From the NCBI RefSeq assembly GCF_002563795.1, contig NZ_PDJL01000003.1, forward strand, positions 310,001 through 374,000: a stretch of 64,000 nt of DNA. The letters run 5' to 3'. The notes beneath the pieces are model-generated. The model saw only the letters and a program-made list of their open reading frames with translations. It was not told where the DNA came from and did no database searches. Made by a program: the position numbers and the translations under genes. The stretch comes from Vibrio sp. ES.051 (lineage in GTDB: Bacteria > Pseudomonadota > Gammaproteobacteria > Enterobacterales > Vibrionaceae). Each line of letters opens with the position of its first letter. Positions within the stretch are counted from its first letter, which is position 1. Shown piece after piece: positions 44,324 through 53,126 of the stretch.

Positions 44324-45463
44324 ATGGTAGGGATGGTAACCATGAGTGAAATGGATTGCTCAGATGGCGTGCACCGAGTTGGTATCGCAACGTTAGACAA
44401 CCCCTCTTCATTGAATGCATTGACGTACGACATGTTGGTTCAACTTAACGACCAGCTTATCAAGTGGCAAGACGATCCGCATGTGGCTTGCGTGGTACTT
44501 ACTGGCGCTGGAGAAAAAGCATTCTGTGCTGGTGGTGATGTTCGAGCCATGTATCACGTCATGCATAACGAGAGCAAAGAAAAAGTGGCCGAGTTCTGCA
44601 CCGACTATTTCTCGCTGGAGTATGAGTGTGACTATCTGATCCACACCTACAACAAACCTATCATCGGTTGGGGAGAAGGCATTGTCATGGGGGGTGGGAT
44701 GGGGCTTTTTATGGGAACCAGCCACAAAGTGGTGACGCCAATCTCTCGCCTTGCCATGCCAGAAATCAATATTGGGCTGTATCCCGACGTCGGAGGTACG
44801 TGGTTTTTAAGTCAGATAGACCCGCAAGTGGGTTTATTCCTCGGATTGACAGGTTCAATGGTAAATTCAAGTGACGCTGTCACTATTGGTTTGGCCGAGT
44901 GGTTATTGCTCGAAGAGCAGTACTCAGCTTTGTTGGAGGCGCTAAAGGGGCTCCAATGGGACAAAGAAGATGCGAAAGAGTTGGTAAATACACTACTACA
45001 CTCAATGGAACAACAGGTTATTGATAGCAAACCAACCACGCAAATTTGTCCATACTTAGAGCAGATAAAAGAAGTGTGCAAAGGTTATGACCTTAATGCC
45101 ATCGCGCAGCGAATTATGGCTATCGAGGGAAACAGTCAATGGATAGAAAACGCGAAAAAAACGTTCGCAGCGGGCAGTCCGATTACCGCGCATATCTGTT
45201 TCAGGCAAGTGAAAGAATATTACGGCTTATCGCTTGCAGATTGTTTCCGCTTGGAACTGAGTTTATCGGTTCGCAGCGCCTTATTAGGTGAGTTTAAAGA
45301 AGGCGTTCGTGCACGGCTTATCGACCGTGATGGTGAGCCCAACTGGATGTTTAACAATGTCAGTGAAGTCGATGAAAATGTCATCGATACGTTGTTTACC
45401 TCACTTTGGCCGGATGACGAACATCCATTGGCTAATTTGGGTGAAGAAACACGAGGTCAATAA
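44324..45463 (+). CDS. 3-hydroxyisobutyryl-CoA hydrolase
   Basis: A 379-residue crotonase-fold thioesterase of the HIBCH type, about 110 residues longer than a hydratase. The start is ATG 44324, placed by the AGGAGG just ahead; the frame itself runs back to 44300. Hallmarks are FCAGGDVRAMYH, GWGEGIVMGGGMGLFMGTSHKV and MPEINIGLYPDVGGTWFLSQ. It releases 3-hydroxyisobutyrate from its CoA ester, the step that precedes mmsB. Confidence 0.9.
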   Translation: MVGMVTMSEMDCSDGVHRVGIATLDNPSSLNALTYDMLVQLNDQLIKWQDDPHVACVVLTGAGEKAFCAGGDVRAMYHVMHNESKEKVAEFCTDYFSLEYECDYLIHTYNKPIIGWGEGIVMGGGMGLFMGTSHKVVTPISRLAMPEINIGLYPDVGGTWFLSQIDPQVGLFLGLTGSMVNSSDAVTIGLAEWLLLEEQYSALLEALKGLQWDKEDAKELVNTLLHSMEQQVIDSKPTTQICPYLEQIKEVCKGYDLNAIAQRIMAIEGNSQWIENAKKTFAAGSPITAHICFRQVKEYYGLSLADCFRLELSLSVRSALLGEFKEGVRARLIDRDGEPNWMFNNVSEVDENVIDTLFTSLWPDDEHPLANLGEETRGQ

Positions 45464-45474
45464 GGAGAATGATC

Positions 45475-46380
45475 ATGAGTACCATCGCATTTATCGGTTT
45501 AGGCAGAATGGGGCATCCGATGGCGCAAAACTTGTTAGCGTCAGGATTTAATGTGCAAGTATTTGATGTCGATGACAAAGTGACAAAACAGCTTGCGCCT
45601 TTTGGTGCAGTGGTGGCGAGCTCTATCGAGGAAGTGGTGGATGGAGCAAGCACCGTCATCACGATGTTGCCTGCTGGTTCTCATGTTCGATCTGTGTATC
45701 TTGGTGACTTACACGGTGGCGTCGGTGTTTTGAATATTGTTGCGCCCAGTACCTTAATGATTGATTGTTCAACCATTGATCCGGACTCCGCACGATTAGT
45801 CGCGAATGAAGCAGCCAATAAGCGCGTGTTGTTTGTTGATGCGCCCGTTTCGGGTGGCGTGGCAGGAGCAAAAGCGGCGACATTAACCTTTATTGTCGGT
45901 GGCTCGGATGAGGCGTTTTCGAAAGCCAATGCCATTTTGCAGTACATGGGCAAAAACGTTTTCCATGCAGGGAAAGCGGGCGATGGACAAATGGCGAAAA
46001 TCTGTAACAACCTCATGCTCGGCATTTTAATGTCTGGCACGTGCGAGGCGTTAAATCTAGGCATCGATCATGGCCTCGACCCCAAAGTGTTATCAAATAT
46101 CATGTTGCAAAGCTCTGGCCGAAATTGGGCATTGGAGCTTTACAATCCTTGTCCGGGCGTGATGGACAGTGCGCCAGCCAGTCACGATTACCAACCGGGT
46201 TTTATGAGCAAACTCATGTTGAAAGATCTCGGTTTGGGATTAGATGCGGCGTTACAAACGCACTCTTCGGTTCCGATGGGCGCACTGGCGCGTAATTTAT
46301 ATTCTTTCCACAACGCGAGTGGCCACGGTGAGCTAGACTTCTCAAGCTTGTTTGAGTTTTACAAGAGTAAGAAAGGCTAG
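45475..46380 (+). CDS. mmsB: 3-hydroxyisobutyrate dehydrogenase
   Basis: A 301-residue beta-hydroxyacid dehydrogenase from ATG 45475, chosen because AAGGAG is seven bases upstream (an ATG at 45469 is too close). It has the NAD fold FIGLGRMGHPMAQNL, substrate motif DAPVSGGVAGAKAATLTFIVGG, and catalytic lysine in GDGQMAKICNNLMLG. It oxidises 3-hydroxyisobutyrate to methylmalonate semialdehyde, the substrate of MmsA at the start of the same operon. Confidence 0.94.
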   Translation: MSTIAFIGLGRMGHPMAQNLLASGFNVQVFDVDDKVTKQLAPFGAVVASSIEEVVDGASTVITMLPAGSHVRSVYLGDLHGGVGVLNIVAPSTLMIDCSTIDPDSARLVANEAANKRVLFVDAPVSGGVAGAKAATLTFIVGGSDEAFSKANAILQYMGKNVFHAGKAGDGQMAKICNNLMLGILMSGTCEALNLGIDHGLDPKVLSNIMLQSSGRNWALELYNPCPGVMDSAPASHDYQPGFMSKLMLKDLGLGLDAALQTHSSVPMGALARNLYSFHNASGHGELDFSSLFEFYKSKKG

Positions 46381-46489
46381 ACCGAGTTTTGCTACAAACC
46401 GTCTGAAATGGTGAAGTAAAACGCATCATTTCTGACAATTTAGACAAATTTGAAATAGGGAACATTATTAGCAATGGAGGGCAGCAAAT

Positions 46490-47248
46490 ATGGACATAAA
46501 AAGTAGTGTCATTGCCATTACAGGAGCAGGGCAGGGACTCGGGCAAATGATGGCAATTACGCTCGCTCAAGCCGGAGCGGATTTAGCGTTATTAGATGTA
46601 AATGCCAGCGGCTTAATGGAAACACAAGAGCAGTGTCGAATGCTCAGTGCGAAAGCACAGACTTATCAAGTGGATGTAACGAACGAGATCGACGTTGAAA
46701 CTACGTTTGATGCAATTATCCAAGATTTTGGCCAACTCAATGGGTTAGTCAATAATGCTGGCGTGTTAAGAGATGGATTACTTGTAAAAGCCAAAGACGG
46801 CGTGATAAGCAAAATGTCATTAGAGCAATTTAATTTGGTCATGAACGTCAACGTTACGGGGACATTTTTATGTGGACGTGAAGCAGCGGTTAAAATGATT
46901 GAGAGTGGCTCACAAGGCGTTATCATCAATATTTCTAGCGTCTCAAGGGCAGGGAACATTGGGCAAACCAACTATTCTGCCTCTAAAGCGGCGGTCGCAA
47001 CCATGGCGACCACTTGGGCACGAGAGCTAGCAAGATACGGTATCCGCGCAGCAGCGATTGCGCCTGGGGTTGTTCATACCTCAATGGCAGAGCAAATGAA
47101 GCCGGAAGCGATTGAGCGTCTAGAAAAAATGATCCCAATTGGAAGAATGGGCGAAACAAGTGAAATCGCGCACGCGGTAAAATACATTCTTGAGAGTGAT
47201 TACTTTACTGGCAGAGTATTAGAAGTGGACGGCGGTATCCGGATGTAA
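46490..47248 (+). CDS. SDR-family oxidoreductase (FabG-like)
   Basis: A 252-residue short-chain dehydrogenase. It has the cofactor motif ITGAGQGLGQMMA, NNAG in LVNNAGVLRDGLL, and the Ser-Tyr-Lys catalytic set in NISSVSRAGNIGQTNYSASKAA. The C-terminal EVDGGIRM is typical. A GGAGG precedes the ATG by nine bases and 109 bp separate it from mmsB. It could be a 3-hydroxyacyl-CoA dehydrogenase serving isoleucine or fatty-acid oxidation in the same operon; the substrate is not determinable from sequence. Confidence 0.85.
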   Translation: MDIKSSVIAITGAGQGLGQMMAITLAQAGADLALLDVNASGLMETQEQCRMLSAKAQTYQVDVTNEIDVETTFDAIIQDFGQLNGLVNNAGVLRDGLLVKAKDGVISKMSLEQFNLVMNVNVTGTFLCGREAAVKMIESGSQGVIINISSVSRAGNIGQTNYSASKAAVATMATTWARELARYGIRAAAIAPGVVHTSMAEQMKPEAIERLEKMIPIGRMGETSEIAHAVKYILESDYFTGRVLEVDGGIRM

Positions 47249-47693
47249 GCGCAATCAAAACTCTTCATTCTTGTTCGTTAGAGTGGTCGCTTAATCACGC
47301 TTTCAAAGAGCATCACTTGCTCCGAGGGTAGTCCTATTTTATTCATAGAGCGAGCTTTAGGCTCACACCATGAATAATGCTTTCTCATTCGATAATGAAA
47401 AGAAAATACCATTCAAATTCTAGGTGAAATCATTAGTTAGATATTGATGACAATTTTCTGCGGCGAATGTCGCTTCGCCATTGAAGCAAATGACGCACTG
47501 GTTAAGATAGAGGAACTTTTATTTTTGTCCTTTTGTTGGCCTTTCTATTTATGTGTTTACTCAAAGACCAGTTTTTCCAAAGGATAGTTAAAGTAAGTCG
47601 CGTTTAACGCACTAAACCTTAATCCAGATTAAAGTTTGTCACCCACGAGGCATTAAGGTGCGCCTGTAGATTGTAAGTCTCAAGGATTCAGAG
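47249..47693. other. 445-bp gap after the valine operon
   Basis: No gene is supported. A small hairpin GGCGAA/TTCGCC occurs at 47462-47479. The stretch ends in a strong rightward terminator (next entry), so some transcript, possibly an untranslated RNA or the 3' end of the valine operon, terminates here. Confidence 0.4.
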
Positions 47694-47731
47694 AAGGAAC
47701 AGCCATACATTGTGTATCGCTGTTCCTTTTT
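47694..47731 (+). terminator. Strong intrinsic terminator ahead of the flavin oxidoreductase gene
   Basis: A perfect 10-bp stem, AAGGAACAGC (47694-47703) with GCTGTTCCTT (47719-47728), extended by inner ATAC/GTAT pairing and followed by TTTTT. It lies only 60 bp before the next gene, so it may be an attenuator for that gene rather than a simple end point. Confidence 0.8.
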
Positions 47732-47789
47732 CGTTCTTGGTTACTTGCGAAAAGATAGCACCATAAAGACAAATTTAAGAGGACTGGTT

Positions 47790-48917
47790 TTGAGCATTTT
47801 GTTTTCCGAAGCCCGCATTGGCAACATGATCCTAAAGAACCGTTTTGTGCGTAGCGCAACGTGGGAAAACATGGCGACTGAAGATGGTCATATGACGGAT
47901 AAGCTTTACGATATTTACGCAGAGTTGGCGAAAGGTGAAGTGGGTCTGATTGTTACCGGTTATGCCAATATCGTCGAAGAAGAGAAACCCAACGCGGGTA
48001 TGATGGGGATCTATAACGACTCGTTCATTGAAGAATACAAAAAGCTAACAAAGCTAGTACATCAACACGATTCTAAAATCGTCATGCAAATTGCTTACGG
48101 TGGCACCAAAACCACCTACAACGTCGGCGAACGCGTGATCTTCGCTCCGAGTGATGTGGCCGAACGTGGCACGAATACGCAAGGCAAAGCGATGACTCAG
48201 GACGAGATCGACTACATCGTAAAAGCATTTGCATCGGCGAGTAAACGTGCTCAAGACGCTGGCTTTGATGGGGTCGAAATTCACGCCGCGCACACTTACT
48301 TAATTAACCAATTTTTAAGCCCATATTACAACCGTCGTGAAGACGAATATGGTGGCAGCTTAGAAAATCGCATGCGTTTTCTTATGGAAATTTATTCTGA
48401 AACCAGAAAATTAGTAGGGAGTGATTTCCCAATTCTTGTAAAGCTGACCGCAACAGAGTTCTTCGACGGTGGGTTAACCTTCAGTGAAACACGCACCGTG
48501 TGTAAAAAGCTCGAAGAAGTCGGCGTCGATGCCATCATTGTCTCTGGCAACATTCATGGTAAAGCCAGCGAACTTGTTGGCGAAACCTTTGACGGCTGCA
48601 CACTGCAAGAAGAAGGATATTTCCACGAATATGGTCATGTGATCAGTCAAGATGTAAACGTACCGGTGATTACTGTCGGTGGGTTGAGCGACATTGATGC
48701 GATTGAGAAAATTGCGGAAAACACGGATATCCAATTTTTCGCGGTGTCACGCCCGTTGTTGGCAGAGCCTCAATTGGTCAAGCGTTGGAAAGAGGGTGAT
48801 CGTGCCCCAGTCGATTGCGAACGTTGCTCTAAATGTCGTACCAAGCGTGGTAATTTCTGTGTGGTGTATAAAAACCGAAACCGTCGTAAGGAGCTAAAGG
48901 CTTCACTCAATGCATAA
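47790..48917 (+). CDS. NADH:flavin oxidoreductase, Old Yellow Enzyme family
   Basis: A 375-residue FMN-dependent TIM-barrel protein. I place the start at TTG 47790, behind AAGAGGA, where homology begins (SILFSEARIGNMILKNRFVRSAT); the frame runs back to 47712 inside a terminator. FMN and substrate residues appear in IHAAHTYLINQFLSPYYNRREDEYGGS-type order and VGGLSD. The C-terminus has a cysteine cluster CERCSKC...C (about residues 345-361) like the iron-sulfur motif of dienoyl-CoA reductase and dimethylamine dehydrogenases, but the downstream FAD/NAD domain of those enzymes is missing. It likely reduces or demethylates a pathway intermediate of the adjacent cluster. Confidence 0.82.
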   Translation: MSILFSEARIGNMILKNRFVRSATWENMATEDGHMTDKLYDIYAELAKGEVGLIVTGYANIVEEEKPNAGMMGIYNDSFIEEYKKLTKLVHQHDSKIVMQIAYGGTKTTYNVGERVIFAPSDVAERGTNTQGKAMTQDEIDYIVKAFASASKRAQDAGFDGVEIHAAHTYLINQFLSPYYNRREDEYGGSLENRMRFLMEIYSETRKLVGSDFPILVKLTATEFFDGGLTFSETRTVCKKLEEVGVDAIIVSGNIHGKASELVGETFDGCTLQEEGYFHEYGHVISQDVNVPVITVGGLSDIDAIEKIAENTDIQFFAVSRPLLAEPQLVKRWKEGDRAPVDCERCSKCRTKRGNFCVVYKNRNRRKELKASLNA

Positions 48918-48974
48918 AAACCGCCACTTAAATAGCAGAGGTTTTTGAATGATGTCGATAAAGCAAGGAATGCT

Positions 48975-49865
48975 TTATGCTTTTTTATCTTGATAGTTCA
49001 GGTAGTGCACACACAAATCATGAAATGCCTTGGCTTGAGGCGAGATCGTGCGGTCGGTCAAGGTAAAGATACCAATTTGCCTTTCGAGCGGTGGATCGAT
49101 AAGCGGGATCCAAACTAAACGAGTTTCATTATTTGGGAAAGCGAGTTTCGGCAATGTGGTTACGCCTATCCCCAGTTCTAATACAGAAAATAGTGATGTG
49201 ATATTTTCCACGGAATAGAGCGCTTGCTCGCTCAATGCTCTGGCAGGGGTGGGGTCGAGTAGCGTGCAGGTCCCGTTGCGAATAAAAGGTTGTTCGAGCA
49301 GGGTTTGCCACTCGACCCCTTCAGGGTGTTTGGCGATGGGATTGTCTTGTAAACACACCACACCAATTGGATCGGATAGCAATGGCGTAAAGTCGATACC
49401 GCCTTCGTCTAAATGAGATGGGTTGCCGAGGGCTAAATCGACCTCTCCAGAGAGCAAGCGAGACTCGACGCCCGCGGCGTTATCATCGATTAAGCTCACT
49501 TCGACACTTGGATATTTTTCACAAAAGGCACCTAACACACTCGGGATGAGTTTTGCTGCCACAGAAGGAACGCTGGCAATTCTCACTCGTCCTTGTTGTC
49601 CTGCGGCCGCGGCTTTTAAGTCGTTATCTAACGCGTTGTAGATATTGAGAAACTGCACCACTTTAGGTAAACAGATCTCACCAAAAGGCGTCAACTTAGT
49701 TTTGTTTCCTGGCTCAAATAATGTTTGTCCAAGTATTTTTTCTAGTTCTTTGATTGACGTTGATAGCGCTGCTTGAGTGCGGTTTGCTCGGTGTGAAGCG
49801 GCTCGAAAACCCCCTTCTTCGACTACCATCACAAAATGGATTAATTGTTGAAGCTTGATACTCAT
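48975..49865 (-). CDS. LysR-type regulator of the ridA-aldehyde dehydrogenase-BCCT cluster
   Basis: A 296-residue LysR protein: the helix-turn-helix at about 16-60 (GFRAASHRANRTQAALSTSIKELEKILG) and an effector-binding domain from about 90. It lies between the flavin oxidoreductase gene (convergent) and the ridA gene (divergent, 155 bp apart), with repeated TTATCG elements in the divergent region. It is the likely activator of the whole cluster, sensing the substrate or an intermediate. Confidence 0.88.
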   Translation of the reverse strand: MSIKLQQLIHFVMVVEEGGFRAASHRANRTQAALSTSIKELEKILGQTLFEPGNKTKLTPFGEICLPKVVQFLNIYNALDNDLKAAAAGQQGRVRIASVPSVAAKLIPSVLGAFCEKYPSVEVSLIDDNAAGVESRLLSGEVDLALGNPSHLDEGGIDFTPLLSDPIGVVCLQDNPIAKHPEGVEWQTLLEQPFIRNGTCTLLDPTPARALSEQALYSVENITSLFSVLELGIGVTTLPKLAFPNNETRLVWIPLIDPPLERQIGIFTLTDRTISPQAKAFHDLCVHYLNYQDKKA

Positions 49866-49910
49866 CCTCGATGCCTCGTCATCCCTTTATTTACCTTATT
49901 CTCAATATTC

Positions 49911-49959
49911 TGATAAGTTTAATTTATCGAATGTAAAGAATTTATCGTTAGATTTATCG
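49911..49959. promoter_or_regulatory. Iterated TTATCG operator-like repeats
   Basis: ATTTATCG occurs three times as direct repeats (starting at 49922, 49940 and 49952), and a GATAA about 49911 forms an inverted pair with the first (GATAA, six bases, TTATC). The array lies between the divergent lysR and ridA genes and is a candidate LysR binding region. Confidence 0.5.
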
Positions 49960-50020
49960 TCTGTCAATGTGCATCATTTAACCATATTGAAACAAAGCTG
50001 TTACAAAGGTTGAAAGGCAC

Positions 50021-50419
50021 GTGAATACTCCTACTAAAAAATACCCAGTAAAAACCAGTCTGTTTGCTTCTAAAGCGCCGCTCGAATGGGCAATTGTTAA
50101 CAACGGTACCCTGTATACGGCACAAATCCCTATCGATGATACCGGCGTTGTAGTTGAAGGCGGCATCGAAGCACAAACACGCCAAACCTTTAACAATCTT
50201 ATTCATACCCTAGAGTGCGCGGGAGAATCTTTGGACTCGGTGTTGCAGGTCCTGATTTACGTGACCGACAGAGAATACTTAAAAACCGTTAACCAAGTGT
50301 ACGCAGAATATTTTGACGCGCCGTATCCAAACCGCGCCGCCATGGTGGTTGCAGGGTTAGCACGAGAAGAAATGCTGGTGGAGTTCGTCGTCTACGCGTC
50401 GGCACGCCAATCAGAATAA
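50021..50419 (+). CDS. RidA-family protein, second paralogue
   Basis: A 132-residue RidA-superfamily protein starting at GTG 50021 after AAAGG. It retains the conserved arginine in PNRAAMVVAGLAREEMLVEFVVYA but differs in the N-terminal half (PLEWAIVNNGTLYTAQIPID) from the canonical copy at 1825, so it is likely a specialised member such as Rid2-Rid7. In catabolic clusters these proteins hydrolyse imine or enamine intermediates, which would fit oxidative nitrogen removal here. It is the first gene of the rightward operon. Confidence 0.85.
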   Translation: MNTPTKKYPVKTSLFASKAPLEWAIVNNGTLYTAQIPIDDTGVVVEGGIEAQTRQTFNNLIHTLECAGESLDSVLQVLIYVTDREYLKTVNQVYAEYFDAPYPNRAAMVVAGLAREEMLVEFVVYASARQSE

Positions 50420-50493
50420 ACCATAACAAGAATTATTAGAGATCAGCGAATTGGTGGCTTGCCATCACAAATCGGAAGAACAAGGAAAGAACC

Positions 50494-51954
50494 ATGACTT
50501 TTATTAACAATGTTCAAGCAGAAAAATCCCTCTACATTGCAGGTGAATGGCAATCGGGCATGGATACCATCGCCAATATTAACCCTTCTGATATCAGCGA
50601 AAACATTGGTGATTTCGCTCAAGCGAGTGTGTCGCAAGTAGAACAAGCGATCCAAGCGGCTAAATCGGCGCAACCAGAGTGGGAAAAAACACCCATAGAG
50701 CGTAAACAAGCGGTGCTGCAAGCGATTGGTGATGAGCTGATTGCACGCTGTGACGAATTGGGCACCTTGCTTTCACGTGAAGAAGGTAAGCCATTTGCTG
50801 AAGGCCGTGGTGAGATTTACCGTGCAGGCCAATTCTTCCAATACTTTGCTGCTGAAGTGCTGCGTCAAATTGGCGATAACGCTGCTTCTGTCCGTCCGGG
50901 TGTCTCCGTTGAAGTGACTCGCGAAGCCGTCGGCGTTATCGCCATTATCTCTCCTTGGAACTTCCCAACAGCTACCGCGGCTTGGAAAATTGCGCCAGCA
51001 CTTGCATTTGGTAACAGCGTGGTGTGGAAGCCGGCAAATTTAACCCCAGCAAGCGCTGTGGCTCTCACTGAGATTATCCATCGCCAAGGCTTGCCTGCAG
51101 GCACGTTTAATCTGGTTTTGGGTAGCGGTTCTCAAGTGGGTAATACGCTGATTAACTCCAAAGAGATTAACGGTGTCAGCTTTACAGGCTCTGTTGATAC
51201 TGGTCGTAAAGTGGCAGCAGCGACCTCGCCAAACTTTGTTCGTTGCCAGTTGGAAATGGGCAGCAAAAATGCATTGGTTGTCGCTGATGATGCAGATCTT
51301 CAAATTGCGGTTGAAGCGACAATTGCGGGATCGTTTTCTGGTGCGGGACAAAAATGTACCGCGTCGTCTCGCTTAGTCGTGATGGACGGCATTCACGATG
51401 CGTATGTCGAAGCGCTAATCAAACGCATGAGTGAGCTGAAAGTGGGTCACGCACTGAAAGAGGGCGTATTCATGGGGCCAGTGGTGGATGAAAACCAACT
51501 GAATGCCAATTTCGGCTGGATTGAAAATGCCCGTCAAGCGGGCGCAGAGTTGGCTTTCGGTGGCGAGCGTTTAAACCTTGAACATGACGGTTACTACATG
51601 TCGCCAACCCTGTTTTTGAACACACAAAATAGTTGGGAAGTGAACCAAGAAGAAGTCTTCGCACCCATGGCGAGTGTGATCCGCGTGTCTGATCTTGATG
51701 AAGCGATTACGGTTGCTAACGATACACGCTTTGGTCTGACCGGCGGCATTATCACTCAAAGCCTGCGTAACAGTGCGATCTTTAAGCAGCAAGTTCAGGC
51801 TGGATGCGTGATGGTGAATTTGCCAACGGCGGGGACGGATTACCATGTACCGTTCGGTGGCCGTAAAGAATCTAGTTTTGGTCCTCGTGAGCAAGGTCAG
51901 TACGCCAAAGAGTTTTACACCGTGGTGAAAACCGCTTATCAGCGCCCTTACTAA
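50494..51954 (+). CDS. NAD(P)-dependent semialdehyde dehydrogenase
   Basis: A 486-residue aldehyde dehydrogenase. The catalytic cysteine lies in FSGAGQKCTASSRLVV, a form typical of alpha-ketoglutarate semialdehyde and related dehydrogenases; the general-base glutamate is in LEMGSKNALVV; SPWNFPTATAAWKIAPALAFGN is the cofactor region. Likely substrates are short oxo-acid semialdehydes (succinate or ketoglutarate semialdehyde) produced from the imported compound. It follows ridA by 75 bp with AAGGAA upstream and precedes the M19-like gene. Confidence 0.9.
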   Translation: MTFINNVQAEKSLYIAGEWQSGMDTIANINPSDISENIGDFAQASVSQVEQAIQAAKSAQPEWEKTPIERKQAVLQAIGDELIARCDELGTLLSREEGKPFAEGRGEIYRAGQFFQYFAAEVLRQIGDNAASVRPGVSVEVTREAVGVIAIISPWNFPTATAAWKIAPALAFGNSVVWKPANLTPASAVALTEIIHRQGLPAGTFNLVLGSGSQVGNTLINSKEINGVSFTGSVDTGRKVAAATSPNFVRCQLEMGSKNALVVADDADLQIAVEATIAGSFSGAGQKCTASSRLVVMDGIHDAYVEALIKRMSELKVGHALKEGVFMGPVVDENQLNANFGWIENARQAGAELAFGGERLNLEHDGYYMSPTLFLNTQNSWEVNQEEVFAPMASVIRVSDLDEAITVANDTRFGLTGGIITQSLRNSAIFKQQVQAGCVMVNLPTAGTDYHVPFGGRKESSFGPREQGQYAKEFYTVVKTAYQRPY

Positions 51955-52026
51955 GAACAGTTGGGTAGTTGATGGCATCAGCTCCCCACACTGAAAGGCT
52001 AAGAAATTGTTTTTTAAGGAGTGGTT

Positions 52027-53016
52027 ATGTACCAACAACGGATTGTGATTGACGGATTGCAGTACTGCAATTGGGATCGAGAGTACTTCCAAACGCTAAA
52101 GGCGAGTGGCATTACCGCCGTTCATGCCACCATGGTGTATCACGAGTGCGCACGTGAAACCTTAACCCGCTTTGCTGAGTGGAATTTACGCTTTGAGCAA
52201 AATGCGGATCTCATTATGCCTATCTATTCAATGGCAGACGTAGAAAAAGCCAAAGCCGAAGGCAAAGTTGGGATCTTCTTCGGCGCGCAGAATTGCTCTC
52301 CAATTGATGATGAAATTGGCTTGATTGAAGTGATGCGCCGCCAAGGTTTGCTGATCATGCAGCTGACCTATAACAACCAAAGCTTACTGGCGACCGGTTG
52401 TTATGAACAAAATGATTCCGGCGTAACTCGCTTCGGTAAGCAAGCGATTGAAGAGATGAACCGAGTTGGGATGATCATTGATATGTCCCATAGCGCCGAG
52501 CGTTCAACGTTGGAAGCTATCGATCTTTCTTCGCGTCCTATTTGTATCAGCCATGCCAACCCGACGTTTGCGTATGACGCACTGCGTAACAAATCCAATA
52601 CGGTGATTAAAGCGTTAACCGAGCGTGGTGGCTTGATTGGATTCAGCTTATACCCGTTCCATTTGCCAAATGGCAGCCAGTGTACGCTGGATGACTTCTG
52701 CCAAATGGTTGCGAAAACCGCAGATATGTTTGGTGTCGACCATTTAGGCATCGGTAGCGACCTGTGCTTAAACCAGCCGCAACAAGTGTTGGAATGGATG
52801 CGCAACGGTCGTTGGTCAAAAGCGATGGACTATGGCGAAGGGTCAGCAAGTAACTCGGGCTGGCCAGATGCGCTGCCATGGTTCTGCGGCAGTGCAGGGA
52901 TGGAGAACATCTACAACGGATTAATGCGTCACGGATTCAGTGAATCTGAGGCAGGAAAAATATTGGGTGAAAACTGGTTCAACTTCCTCAAAGAAGGATT
53001 AGAGCCTATTTCATAG
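52027..53016 (+). CDS. M19 (membrane dipeptidase) homologue with altered zinc site
   Basis: A 329-residue protein from ATG 52027, with AAGGAG five bases ahead. The fold and several motifs of peptidase family M19 are present: MSHS (His155), CISHAN (His176), ALRNKSN and GIGSDLC. The N-terminal HxD pair that binds the first zinc is replaced (DGLQYCNW instead of the usual DGHND), and the bridging glutamate becomes Gln88 in FFGAQNC. From memory, the M19-like protein of the Pseudomonas glycine betaine/dimethylglycine gene cluster shares these changes. It is therefore probably not a dipeptidase but an enzyme of methylated-amine catabolism. Confidence 0.8.
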   Translation: MYQQRIVIDGLQYCNWDREYFQTLKASGITAVHATMVYHECARETLTRFAEWNLRFEQNADLIMPIYSMADVEKAKAEGKVGIFFGAQNCSPIDDEIGLIEVMRRQGLLIMQLTYNNQSLLATGCYEQNDSGVTRFGKQAIEEMNRVGMIIDMSHSAERSTLEAIDLSSRPICISHANPTFAYDALRNKSNTVIKALTERGGLIGFSLYPFHLPNGSQCTLDDFCQMVAKTADMFGVDHLGIGSDLCLNQPQQVLEWMRNGRWSKAMDYGEGSASNSGWPDALPWFCGSAGMENIYNGLMRHGFSESEAGKILGENWFNFLKEGLEPIS

Positions 53017-53126
53017 CATTCCCCAAATTAGGAACCGCCTGCCAACATAACAACAATACGGCAGGCGTAAAACTCACATCTTGTAGCCAGTCTTTGGCAG
53101 CTGCAACAAACCTCTGGAGTCAGAGT

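Noticed and set aside
47790..48917. 2,4-dienoyl-CoA reductase (FadH)
   Set aside because: At 375 residues it lacks the FAD/NAD(P)H domain of FadH, and the neighbouring genes are not for fatty-acid oxidation.
52027..53016. Ordinary membrane dipeptidase
   Set aside because: Key zinc ligands of family M19 are replaced and no lipid anchor or signal peptide is visible.
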